Shown here: positions 8,301 to 15,031 of the stretch, piece by piece
Position numbering within the stretch: the stretch's first letter is position 1
Layout of the letters: each line of letters begins with the position of its first letter
The notes under the pieces: generated by a model
What the model was told of the DNA's origin: nothing
Database searches by the model: none
Seen by the model: only the letters and a program-made list of their open reading frames with translations
Virus record (IMG/VR): IMGVR_UViG_3300048996_000069
Location: 1-25,159 of that record
Reading direction: 5' to 3' (one strand)
DNA: 25,159 nucleotides
From: a virus
Translations under genes and position numbers: made by a program

Positions 8301-8340
8301 GAAAGCCCCGGCGAGCCCGCCCAGAGGCGCCGGGGCTTTC
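8301..8340 (-). terminator. Terminator-like hairpin after the major tail protein gene
   Basis: A perfect 13-bp inverted repeat, gaaagccccggcg (8301-8313) and cgccggggctttc (8328-8340), flanks a 14-base loop. It lies 12 bases past the major tail protein stop. Read leftward, the 3' arm ends GGGGCTTTC, with only a short U-run and no longer T-tract. It could end or reduce transcription, or protect the 3' end of an abundant mRNA. Confidence 0.75.
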
Positions 8341-8352
8341 GTTCAGGATGGA

Positions 8353-9057
8353 TCAGGGGGTGGTGTCGAAGCCCATCTCGTCGAGCAGCGCCTGCCAGCC
8401 GGGACCGCCGAAGAACCAGCGCTCGGAGTAGCCGGCCGCGTCGTCGACCTGACCGGTGAAGGTCAGCGGGTACAGGATCGGGTCCTCGCCGCCACCGTAG
8501 ACCTGCTCGCCCTGGTTGGACTTCTTCATCTTCGGGAGCAGGCGACCCAGATAGATCTCGCCACCCTCGGCCAGGTCCACGGCGATGGAGAAGCCACGGT
8601 AGAGCTTGCCGACCGGGCGGGTCGGCTTGGCGAAGTTGACCTCGCCAGTGTCCTCGTCCGGAGTCAGGGCGGCCACGTCGACGCCGGACAGCAGGCCGAT
8701 CGTGAGTGCCTTGGTCTCCTGGGCGGTGACGTTCAGCGTGGTCGTGTCGGAGATGATGTCGGTCCGCGTCGGGCTGACCTCACCCCACGAGGTGACGTCG
8801 GACTGGGTGACCTCGGACGCGAAAGACGCGCCGTCGTTGGTGAGCAGACCGAGGCTCTGGGCCATGGTCGGCAGGACCGACAGGTCGATGACCTCGTTCG
8901 GCGCGGTGCCGGTCTTCGCGGTCATGCTCGTGATCAGCGGAGTCGCTGCGCCGGCGCCGTCCGTCGCGGGCCAGATGAACACGGCACCGTCGAGGGACTT
9001 GCGGATCAGCTCGCGCTGCTTGTTCTTCAGGCTATCGAAGCTCGGCACTGTGGCCAC
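8353..9057 (-). CDS. Major tail (tube) protein
   Basis: The open frame of 234 residues starts at GTG 9057, but that codon lies directly against GGAAG. The in-frame GTG at 9048 (231 residues, VPSFDSLKNKQ) has better spacing from GGAAGG and may be the real start. The protein has a tail-tube-like beta-rich pattern: PNEVIDLSVL, DTTTLNVTAQETKALTIGLL, RGFSIAVDLAEGGEIYLGRL, then DPILYPLTFTGQVDDAAGYS near the end. There is no extra Ig-like domain at the C-terminus. It lies after the tail terminator gene and before the chaperones, as expected. The terminator hairpin after it suits a highly expressed structural gene. The family call comes from composition, size and synteny. Confidence 0.85.
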   Translation of the reverse strand: MATVPSFDSLKNKQRELIRKSLDGAVFIWPATDGAGAATPLITSMTAKTGTAPNEVIDLSVLPTMAQSLGLLTNDGASFASEVTQSDVTSWGEVSPTRTDIISDTTTLNVTAQETKALTIGLLSGVDVAALTPDEDTGEVNFAKPTRPVGKLYRGFSIAVDLAEGGEIYLGRLLPKMKKSNQGEQVYGGGEDPILYPLTFTGQVDDAAGYSERWFFGGPGWQALLDEMGFDTTP

Positions 9058-9073
9058 CTTCCGTTTCGGATTC

Positions 9074-9490
9074 TCACGCGCGGCGAGAGAATTGGTAAGT
9101 CGCTGCTAGCCGCCGGTACGAGGAGCCCGGATAGGAGACCTCGCCGAACGACCGGGTCTCGTCGACCGAGTCCAGCACAGCGACGCCGGTCGGTGTCGCT
9201 ATACGATGAGGATATCCGAGAAACAGCATCCGGATCGACTCGGATAGGGCGTTCGTCTCCGCCCAGGTCGGCGCGATGACGTCCACGTCGACGAGGGGAT
9301 AGTCTACCAGCCGCGTCGAGCCGCCAGCGGGCAGGCGTTCCAGTCGGACGAAGTGCCCGCTGAAGCCGTCACTGGTCGGGAAGTTCAGGCCGACGTGGTC
9401 CTTGTTCGGCAGCTCCGTGGGGAACTTCTGCCGCAGGAGCACCGAGAGTACGTCGGCGATCGGCGACCAGGCCGGATAGACGTTGCTCAC
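9074..9490 (-). CDS. Tail terminator protein
   Basis: This 138-residue protein starts GTG at 9490 (VSNVYPAWSPIADVLSVLLR) with GGGAGG upstream. The GTGA overlap joins it to the preceding gene. It has an N-terminal helix followed by alternating strands (FVRLERLPAGGSTRLVDYPL, VDVDVIAPTWAETNALSESI) and a strand-rich end. This is the alpha-beta pattern of tail terminator proteins (lambda gpU/SPP1 gp17 type), which cap the tube and join it to the head. Position between the gp10-like neck gene and the tail tube gene supports this. No enzyme motif is expected or seen. Confidence 0.72.
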   Translation of the reverse strand: MSNVYPAWSPIADVLSVLLRQKFPTELPNKDHVGLNFPTSDGFSGHFVRLERLPAGGSTRLVDYPLVDVDVIAPTWAETNALSESIRMLFLGYPHRIATPTGVAVLDSVDETRSFGEVSYPGSSYRRLAATYQFSRRA

Positions 9491-9834
9491 AGCTTACCTC
9501 CCATCGGAACGTGCCACTTGAACGCCACCTTGCCCAGCCAGCGCTTGGGTGCCTGGTACTTGCCGCCGAACTCCTCCGGGGCGGCGCCGGGATGTTCGCT
9601 GTAGACCTCAGCGCCAACGCGGGGAGCCCCGCCCAGCACAACGGGCGCGGTCTTGTCGTTGACCTGGTACGAGTCGGCCAGGTGCTCGCCGGAGTGGGCC
9701 GACCGGTGCACGGTGACCTTCAGCTCGGCCACGATGTCCTTGGCGGCCTCAACGCAGGGCTTGCGCGCCTGCTCCGAGTTCATGAAGGCGGCCATGCCCT
9801 TCAGGTCCTTCTTGTAGATCGCCTTGACCGGCAT
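9487..9834 (-). CDS. HK97 gp10-like neck/tail completion protein
   Basis: The protein has 115 residues and starts MPVKAIYKKDLKGMAAFMNS at 9834, where ATG overlaps the previous stop as TGATG. The frame remains open to 10002 upstream, but that stretch is the stopper gene in another frame. The N-terminal helix (AARKDIVAE-type, residues ~20-45) is followed by strands and the stretch VYSEHPGAAPEEFGGKYQAP. This fits the V...H..A...EFG pattern of HK97 gp10-like proteins. The C-terminus is basic (KRWLGKVAFKWHVPMGGKL). It likely sits at the head-tail joint. The role is inferred from family resemblance and gene order. Confidence 0.65.
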   Translation of the reverse strand: MPVKAIYKKDLKGMAAFMNSEQARKPCVEAAKDIVAELKVTVHRSAHSGEHLADSYQVNDKTAPVVLGGAPRVGAEVYSEHPGAAPEEFGGKYQAPKRWLGKVAFKWHVPMGGKL

Positions 9835-10154
9835 CAGCTGACTCCCTTCAGAACGATGAGGATGTGCATCTCGCCGCCCAGCGGATACTCCAGCGGGCGG
9901 CCTTCGATCGCGTACTCCTGGCCAGCATAGACGACGCGGTCGCGCGCCTTCGGGATCGGCTTTGCAGTCGTGATCTTCTCGGGCTGGATGTAGACGTTCC
10001 ACCCCTCGACCGGGATTCCGCCGCGCTCGAGCTCGTCGTTGGTCCGCGACCAGACGATGACCTCCTTGAAGTCGTACGGCGTGCCCCAGGAGGGGTCGCC
10101 GTGATCGTCCTCGCCGTCCCAGACCTTGATGGTGACCTGCTGCGTTCCGTCCAT
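9834..10154 (-). CDS. Head-tail stopper
   Basis: This 106-residue protein starts ATG at 10154, overlapping the stop of the deacetylase-fibre gene. The sequence (MDGTQQVTIKVWDGEDDHGD, then YDFKEVIVWSRTNDELERGG, then PIPKARDRVVYAGQEYAIEG) is a compact beta-barrel-like pattern. The stretch DRV.Y.G.EY.IEG.P is typical of head-closure or stopper proteins, which seal the connector after packaging. Its coupling by overlap to genes on both sides indicates one translational unit with the neck genes. The assignment is mainly by synteny and size. Confidence 0.65.
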   Translation of the reverse strand: MDGTQQVTIKVWDGEDDHGDPSWGTPYDFKEVIVWSRTNDELERGGIPVEGWNVYIQPEKITTAKPIPKARDRVVYAGQEYAIEGRPLEYPLGGEMHILIVLKGVS

Positions 10155-11848
10155 CAGCTGAACGCCCCCCAGCGGCTCTCGCCGACCCACATGCGGTCGA
10201 CCCACATGTCGCCGGACTCGGCGTTCATCTCGGGTCGGATGATGATGTTCGTGGCGTTGACGTCGGCAGTGAACGTCGTACTGAACAGGACCCAGGTGGT
10301 CGACGTGACGCCGGTGGCCGCCAGAACCGAGCTGATGTTGCCCGAGGCGTTGGCGCCGTTCTTCTGGCCGTACTGCAGGACCCGGATCGAGCAGCGAGAC
10401 GCGCCGGCCAGGTTGGCCACGCGTGCCCGCATCGAGACGGTGTAGACCCGGCCGGGGACGAAGTCGACGAACTCCTGGCTGAGGTAGGTCGAGTTGGCTA
10501 CGTTGGTGTTCGTCAGGTGGACCACCTTGGCGCCGCCGAGGTCGGTCGGGGTCTCGGTCTCGATCGTCGCCGTGCCGGTCGGGGCCGACAGGTTCCACGG
10601 GTGGATCAGGCCGGACTCGAACCGGGAGTTGACGAAGCCGCCGCCCATCGGAAAGGCGTCCTGGGTCCGCATGACCGGGATGCCCAGGTCGCGTGCGATG
10701 TCCATGGCCTCGATGTACTGAGCCATCGTCGGGTTGCCGACCGAGTCTGCGTCGTGGCCGTACGACGTCAGGATCTTCGGCTGGTACTGCAGGGACCGGA
10801 GCTCGGCCAGGAACTGAGCGTGCGTCGTGTCCGACCAGGGGAAGCGGCCGTGGCGGAACGGGCGCGCGTCCTTGGGGTAGGTCCACTGCGTCTTGTTGAA
10901 CGCCTGCGACAGGCCGATGTCGGCGACCCGGTCGTACCAGCCGTACGCCTCCAGGTCCGTGGTGTCGCTCCAGTCGCCGTACGGATAGCAGTAGGACGTC
11001 ACTGCCCCGACGGCCGTCAGGGCCTCCAGGGCGGTCTTGGAGGGCCCGAACTGGGCGGCGCGCAGGGTTGGCGTCGTCTCCGTGGTGGTCATCGAGGTGT
11101 GCGCGACGTTGTGCGAGCCGATCTCGTGGCCAGCGGCGTACGCGGCCGTCACCTGGGCGGCGGTCATCTTGCCGGCGACACCGAGGTTGGCCGTGGTGAT
11201 GTAGAGCGTGCAGAGCTGGCCGCGCGCGGCGTGCGCGGCGGCGAGCGTAGTGTGGCTGCCCCAGCCATCATCGTAGGAGGGAACCCAGACACCAGCGGCC
11301 GGGCGGGCGGCCACGCGGGTCGCTGACCGAGCGGCCAGGGTGACGTCGGTCGCCAGGGCCTTGCCGGGCAGTGCCGCTTCGATCGTGTCCAGGCGGCCGT
11401 CGGTCGAGGCATCCAGGGCGGCCAGTGCGGTGGCGGTCGCCTTCAGGGCCAGGGCGTTGTTGGTCGCCGTCACGAACGCGTCGTACGTCGACTGCGAGAC
11501 CTTCCCGGCCAGTCCGGCAGACAGCGCGGTGGCGTCGGCCTTGAGGTTCAGTGCGGCGTTGACGGTCGACGTGTCGGCCTTGGCGCCCAGCTGGCTGTTG
11601 ACAGTTGTCGTGTCTGCTTTGTTTGCCAGGTCACTCGACACATCCGCCTGCTCCGCCTTGGACGCGACATCCGTAGCCAGGTCGGCCAGGGCGACCTCGA
11701 GCGCGTCGACGTCGGCCTGAAGCTGTGTGATGACCTCGGGGTCGCCGCCGCCCACGACCGCAGCGATCTGCGCCTCGAGGTCGATCTTGAGCGTGTTCAG
11801 ACTGTCCGCCACCACCGAGGTGACGTCCTGGTCAAATCCTTGTGCCAT
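10154..11848 (-). CDS. Fibre-like virion protein with NodB polysaccharide deacetylase domain
   Basis: This 564-residue protein has three parts. Residues ~1-160 are a helical stalk with ~14-residue repeats (KAEQADVSSDLANKAD, TVNSQLGAKADTSTVNAALN, LKADATAL), as in trimeric fibre shafts. Residues ~185-400 match NodB deacetylases: SYDDG at 191-195 (D193, D194), SHNVAH with H246 and H250, SYCYPYGDW at 285-293, and SYGHDAD with H365. Such enzymes remove N- or O-acetyl groups from polysaccharide using a metal held by the Asp and two His. Residues ~405-564 look like a carbohydrate-binding jelly-roll (SRFESGLIHPW, VYTVSMRARVANL). There is no signal peptide, consistent with a virion part. It sits between adaptor and stopper genes, so it may be a neck or head fibre trimming host surface glycan. 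Enzyme activity is inferred. Confidence 0.85.
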   Translation of the reverse strand: MAQGFDQDVTSVVADSLNTLKIDLEAQIAAVVGGGDPEVITQLQADVDALEVALADLATDVASKAEQADVSSDLANKADTTTVNSQLGAKADTSTVNAALNLKADATALSAGLAGKVSQSTYDAFVTATNNALALKATATALAALDASTDGRLDTIEAALPGKALATDVTLAARSATRVAARPAAGVWVPSYDDGWGSHTTLAAAHAARGQLCTLYITTANLGVAGKMTAAQVTAAYAAGHEIGSHNVAHTSMTTTETTPTLRAAQFGPSKTALEALTAVGAVTSYCYPYGDWSDTTDLEAYGWYDRVADIGLSQAFNKTQWTYPKDARPFRHGRFPWSDTTHAQFLAELRSLQYQPKILTSYGHDADSVGNPTMAQYIEAMDIARDLGIPVMRTQDAFPMGGGFVNSRFESGLIHPWNLSAPTGTATIETETPTDLGGAKVVHLTNTNVANSTYLSQEFVDFVPGRVYTVSMRARVANLAGASRCSIRVLQYGQKNGANASGNISSVLAATGVTSTTWVLFSTTFTADVNATNIIIRPEMNAESGDMWVDRMWVGESRWGAFS

Positions 11849-11851
11849 GAG

Positions 11852-12346
11852 TCAGCTCTCAGGGGTGAATGCGTCGGTGAAGCGCGTGTCTCCGTAGTTG
11901 ATCAGCCAGTCCGATCCGGAGCTGTCGGGCAGATTGATCTGGTCGATCTTGGGCTCGTCGCCGCGCGTGGTCGTGATGGTCCACAGGCCGCCGAACGTCT
12001 CGGTGCTGGAGCCCATGCCGTCGAGCTCTTCGGCCTCGGCGTCGGTCAGCTGCATAGCGGCCGCCATCTCGGCGAGCATCGTCTCGGAGATCGGGCCGAC
12101 GCTGGACGAAACGATCGAGCGCCAGTTGGTGTAGGTGCGGGCGGCGACCAGGAGCGCGATGGTACGCGCGCGAGGCGGCACCAGCTCGGGAGTGGCCGGC
12201 CAGGTAGCGGGGATGCCAGCACGGCTGATGACCAGCTCGTCGGCCTTCTCCATGATGAACTGAGCCCTGGGGTCAGCTTCGACCTCGGCCGCGTCCTTCT
12301 TGGTCAGCAGCGCGAGGTGCGCGAGAGTCTCCAGTGTCTCAGCCAT
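11852..12346 (-). CDS. Head-tail adaptor (connector) protein
   Basis: The ATG at 12346 gives 164 residues (MAETLETLAHLALLTKKDAA). The open frame reaches a GTG at 12373, but that lies in the terminator-like hairpin behind the capsid gene, so the shorter form is preferred. Helical segments (AAEVEADPRAQFIMEKADEL, RARTIALLVAARTYTNWRSI) followed by VGPISETMLAEMAAAMQLTD match adaptor proteins of the HK97 gp6/SPP1 gp15 type, which dock under the portal. The C-terminal third is less regular. It follows the capsid gene directly, the standard place for the first connector gene. Family membership is inferred from the pattern and order. Confidence 0.75.
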   Translation of the reverse strand: MAETLETLAHLALLTKKDAAEVEADPRAQFIMEKADELVISRAGIPATWPATPELVPPRARTIALLVAARTYTNWRSIVSSSVGPISETMLAEMAAAMQLTDAEAEELDGMGSSTETFGGLWTITTTRGDEPKIDQINLPDSSGSDWLINYGDTRFTDAFTPES

Positions 12347-12365
12347 GTGCTCAGGATAGCCGAAA

Positions 12366-12395
12366 GGCCCCACCCCCTGCGAGGAGGATGGGGCC
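12366..12395 (-). terminator. Terminator-like hairpin after the major capsid gene
   Basis: The arms ggcccca (12366-12372) and tggggcc (12389-12395) form a 7-bp GC-rich stem with a 16-base loop. Read leftward the stem is followed by TTTCGG. It lies 15 bases past the capsid stop and just before the adaptor start. It is weaker than the hairpin at 8301-8340 and is likely an attenuator lowering expression of the minor connector genes. Confidence 0.6.
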
Positions 12396-12410
12396 AGTCA
12401 GTTGGCCGGA

Positions 12411-13427
12411 TCAGTCCAGGACCGAACCGGTGCCGGAGAAGGTGAAGCGGACCATGCGGACGTTCTTCCGCGTACCGACCGGGTTGATGGTGACACCCAC
12501 CGGGTACTCGTCGTCGTCCAGGTCGCCGTCCTCGTAGATCCACTTGCCGTCGGCGGTGCGCTCGTCACGCACGTCGTTCAGGCCGAGGAAGCTCGACACG
12601 ATCGAACGGTCCCGGAGGTAGTTCGAGTCGTAGTCGTAGATCAGGCGCATCGCGTAGCCGTTGGAGCTGAGCTGCGCACCCGCGACCACACCGTTCGGGA
12701 TGACCGGCGAGATGTTCGCGAGCAGGAGCGCCGACGGGGACAGGTAGTAGCCCTCGTTCGGGTTCAGGCCGTTGTGCTCGATGACCACGGAACCGGCGAG
12801 CCGGCCGATGATCGCGTCGCGCAGGGCCGGGGTGCCGGTCTCACCGGTGCTGTTGTACTGCGACAGGCGGTCGCTGGCGAGCCAGGCAGCCGCGATGTCG
12901 GAGCCGATGAGGAAGACACGGCCGCCGGTGGGGGCGACCTTCTTCGCATCCAGCACGCGCTTGGCCTCGACGGCCGCGAGGTGCGGGTCGGTGTCGAGGT
13001 CCGGGGTGAGGATGAGGCTGGAGTGCACCGCAGCGCCACGGAGGCCTGCGACGACCTTCGCCTCGTAGTCGGCAGCGATGGCCTCGGTCTGCGGGCCGAC
13101 CACGTCGGTCGCCAGCTGGATCTCGTCCATCGTCAGGTGCTCGTCGGTCAGCGCGGTGGCCGAGTAGACGTGCTTGTTGAGCTTGACCGGCATCGAGGCG
13201 AGGCCTTCGATGTCGTCCAGCACGATCGGGTTGTTCCGCGTCCGCCACTCGTAGTCACGCGCGACGGCCCGGAGACCCGGAATGCGCATGTTGACGGTGT
13301 CACCCTTGGCGCCCTTGAAGGCCTCGCCAGACATACGGGTGACGACGTACGGCGCCACCAGCTGACGCTGCAGCAGGGGCAGCGCGTACTGGATGACCTT
13401 CTTCGGCTTGGCCTTGAGAACGGCCAC
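12411..13427 (-). CDS. Major capsid protein, P22-coat-like HK97 fold
   Basis: This 338-residue protein starts VAVLKAKPKKVIQYALPLLQ. The N-terminal half carries RQLVAPYVVTRMSGEAFKGA, GDTVNMRIPGLRAVARDYEW and VKLNKHVYSATALTDEHLTM. This order of motifs (long-axis strand, then VKLNKHVY...LTDEHLT) I recognise from P22 gene 5-like coat proteins of many actinophages. The middle has GGRVFLIGSDIAAAWLASDR, and the C-terminus has beta strands (NGYAMRLIYDYDSNYLRDRS). The start is GTG with a near-perfect Shine-Dalgarno (AGGAGGT) four bases away, fitting very high expression. It follows the scaffold gene, and a hairpin follows it. Confidence 0.92.
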   Translation of the reverse strand: MAVLKAKPKKVIQYALPLLQRQLVAPYVVTRMSGEAFKGAKGDTVNMRIPGLRAVARDYEWRTRNNPIVLDDIEGLASMPVKLNKHVYSATALTDEHLTMDEIQLATDVVGPQTEAIAADYEAKVVAGLRGAAVHSSLILTPDLDTDPHLAAVEAKRVLDAKKVAPTGGRVFLIGSDIAAAWLASDRLSQYNSTGETGTPALRDAIIGRLAGSVVIEHNGLNPNEGYYLSPSALLLANISPVIPNGVVAGAQLSSNGYAMRLIYDYDSNYLRDRSIVSSFLGLNDVRDERTADGKWIYEDGDLDDDEYPVGVTINPVGTRKNVRMVRFTFSGTGSVLD

Positions 13428-13438
13428 GGTGACCTCCT
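13428..13438 (-). promoter_or_regulatory. Near-perfect Shine-Dalgarno of the capsid gene
   Basis: Read leftward, AGGAGGT (13438-13432) is followed by CACC and then the GTG start at 13427. The heptamer is complementary to the 16S rRNA tail and settles GTG as the start rather than a later codon. It is among the strongest ribosome-binding sites in the window. Confidence 0.85.
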
Positions 13439-13491
13439 ATGGTCGGTTGGTCCCGCTTTGGTCTCCGTGGCCGGTGACCTGCGGTAGTTCG

Positions 13492-14106
13492 TCAGAAAAG
13501 CGGGTTGCCGCTCTTGTATCCGGCGAGGAAGTCGGATACGCTCACCTTGAGCTCACCGTCATTCGCGCCGGGGGGAGTGCCGTTGTTGAGTGGTACGACC
13601 GGCTTGCCGTCGAGGCCAACTACGACCTCTTCACCTTCGCCATCGGTCTTCTTCTTCGCCAGTCCACGTTCGACCAGCTTGTCGGCCATCGCTTCGATCT
13701 CCTCGGCAGTGCCGAGCTTCTCGAAGAAGCCCAGATCAGCAATCGGGTCGAGACCCTTGCTGGTGAGAACGGTGACCTTGGTCGACTCCAGCTTCGCATC
13801 CGAAGCCTGCTTGCTCATCTCTGTTACCAGATCCATGAGTCGCTTGATCTCGGGGTTGGAGCTGTCTGCCGCACCGCCGCCGGCCGGGGCCGCTGCCTTC
13901 AGCGTCTCGATCTGCGCGGTGAGTTCACCGATCTTGGTCGCGTGGGTGTCGCGACCGGTCTGAGCCTTGTCCTTGTCGTTCATCAGATTCCAGGCCCACT
14001 TCTTCAGTACGCCCTTGTCGACTACCTGAGCCTCTTCCGCGAGCGGTTGGCCGTTCGCGTCGGTCTCCCAGGGAGCCTTGAAATCTTCGAACTTGGGGAT
14101 TGCCAC
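13492..14106 (-). CDS. Capsid scaffolding protein
   Basis: This 204-residue acidic, helical protein starts GTG at 14106 (VAIPKFEDFKAPWETDANGQ) with AGGAGG at proper distance. Residues ~50-75 (THATKIGELTAQIETLKAAA) form a coiled coil, followed by a glycine/alanine-rich hinge and then helices (EIKRLMDLVTEMSKQASDAK, AEEIEAMADKLVERGLAKKK). The C-terminus (KVSVSDFLAGYKSGNPLF) is a short hydrophobic-basic tail of the kind that contacts the coat protein. Composition, length and position between the MuF-like gene and the capsid gene match scaffold proteins. I see no protease motif, so it is probably not a protease-scaffold fusion. Confidence 0.85.
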   Translation of the reverse strand: MAIPKFEDFKAPWETDANGQPLAEEAQVVDKGVLKKWAWNLMNDKDKAQTGRDTHATKIGELTAQIETLKAAAPAGGGAADSSNPEIKRLMDLVTEMSKQASDAKLESTKVTVLTSKGLDPIADLGFFEKLGTAEEIEAMADKLVERGLAKKKTDGEGEEVVVGLDGKPVVPLNNGTPPGANDGELKVSVSDFLAGYKSGNPLF

Positions 14107-14206
14107 GATGTCCTCCTACGGACGTTGAGGATGGTCGCCTGCGGCCACCCATTGAGATCAGGATACGGAGCGGCTAGGATGCCCCGCCACCTAATCAGCG
14201 AAGTTG

Positions 14207-15031
14207 TCAGCGCTTGGTGCGCCGTTCGTACTTTCGACCCTCGTACGCCGCCCGGAACTTGCGCACCTTCTCGGCGCCGTAGACGTCGCCGGTGACGTCC
14301 TTCCAGAGCTGCTCGAACTCGGCCGAGTGGTCCGGCGGGGTGTCGTTGCGGCTGAAGGTCGGAACCATGGTGCACTGGCAGGAGTCGTGGACCTTCGCGA
14401 TGCCGTCGCCCTCGAACAGGGCGTTGGACTTCTCGAAGGCCTTCTCGCCGTAGGTGAAGCCCCGGCTGGCCAGCATCGCGCAGAAGTAGCACGGCGTGGC
14501 CTGAGTGACTCGCGCCCAGCCCAGCGCTAGAGCGTCGGATGATGCAGCCTCGCGCATGACATCGCGACCACCCGATAGCACATGACGCATGGCCGACCCG
14601 GCCGATGTCTTGGCCGCCGTGGTGAAGGCCTTCTCCTTGAGCATCTTCTCCACGGCGGGATCCGGGTGGAGCTCCTCGATCCGCTTCAGAGCCCGCTGGT
14701 AGGCGGCCGGGCCGGTCGCCCGCAGCGAAGCCTCCACGGCGTCGGTGATCAGCTCGGGCGTGTCTGGGATCTCGAAGCGGGGGGCGGCCGGGATCTCGAG
14801 CTGACGGTAGGCGGAGTAGTAGATCCGGCTCGTGGTGCCCGAGTTGTCGTGCTCGGACAGGATCCACTTGACGATCTGGACCATCCAGGCCGTCGTGGTC
14901 TCCTCCAGGTTGTCCGGCTTGATCGTCCGCAGCCACAGGCCGGCCACCAGCTTGGCGATCCGGGAGCCGCGCCGGTTCTGAGCGACCCTGTGCGCTTGCG
15001 TCAGGGTCGCTCCAGCCTTGGTCGTGCTCAC
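14207..15031 (-). CDS. MuF-like minor head protein
   Basis: The protein has 274 residues and starts GTG at 15031 (VSTTKAGATLTQAHRVAQNR), overlapping the portal stop as GTGA. The frame is open farther upstream only as portal shadow. The N-terminal part is helical, and residues ~100-165 are mainly helices (AYQRALKRIEELHPDPAVEK). The C-terminal part has the MuF signature: CYFCAMLASRG at 181-191 (C181, C184) and KVHDSCQCTMVP at 213-224 (H215, C218, C220), likely a metal-bound or structural cluster. Such proteins are minor capsid components, often injected with DNA. In actinophage annotations the family is often called capsid maturation protease, but I see no protease active site. There is no toxin domain after the MuF part. 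Confidence 0.85.
   Translation of the reverse strand: MSTTKAGATLTQAHRVAQNRRGSRIAKLVAGLWLRTIKPDNLEETTTAWMVQIVKWILSEHDNSGTTSRIYYSAYRQLEIPAAPRFEIPDTPELITDAVEASLRATGPAAYQRALKRIEELHPDPAVEKMLKEKAFTTAAKTSAGSAMRHVLSGGRDVMREAASSDALALGWARVTQATPCYFCAMLASRGFTYGEKAFEKSNALFEGDGIAKVHDSCQCTMVPTFSRNDTPPDHSAEFEQLWKDVTGDVYGAEKVRKFRAAYEGRKYERRTKR

Noticed and set aside
14131-14147. Small stem between the scaffold and MuF-like genes.
   Set aside because: Only about 6 bp with a G-U pair and no U-tract, too weak to call a terminator.
14107-14206. Possible small gene between the MuF-like and scaffold genes.
   Set aside because: No open frame with a start, ribosome site and coding-like codon use was seen.
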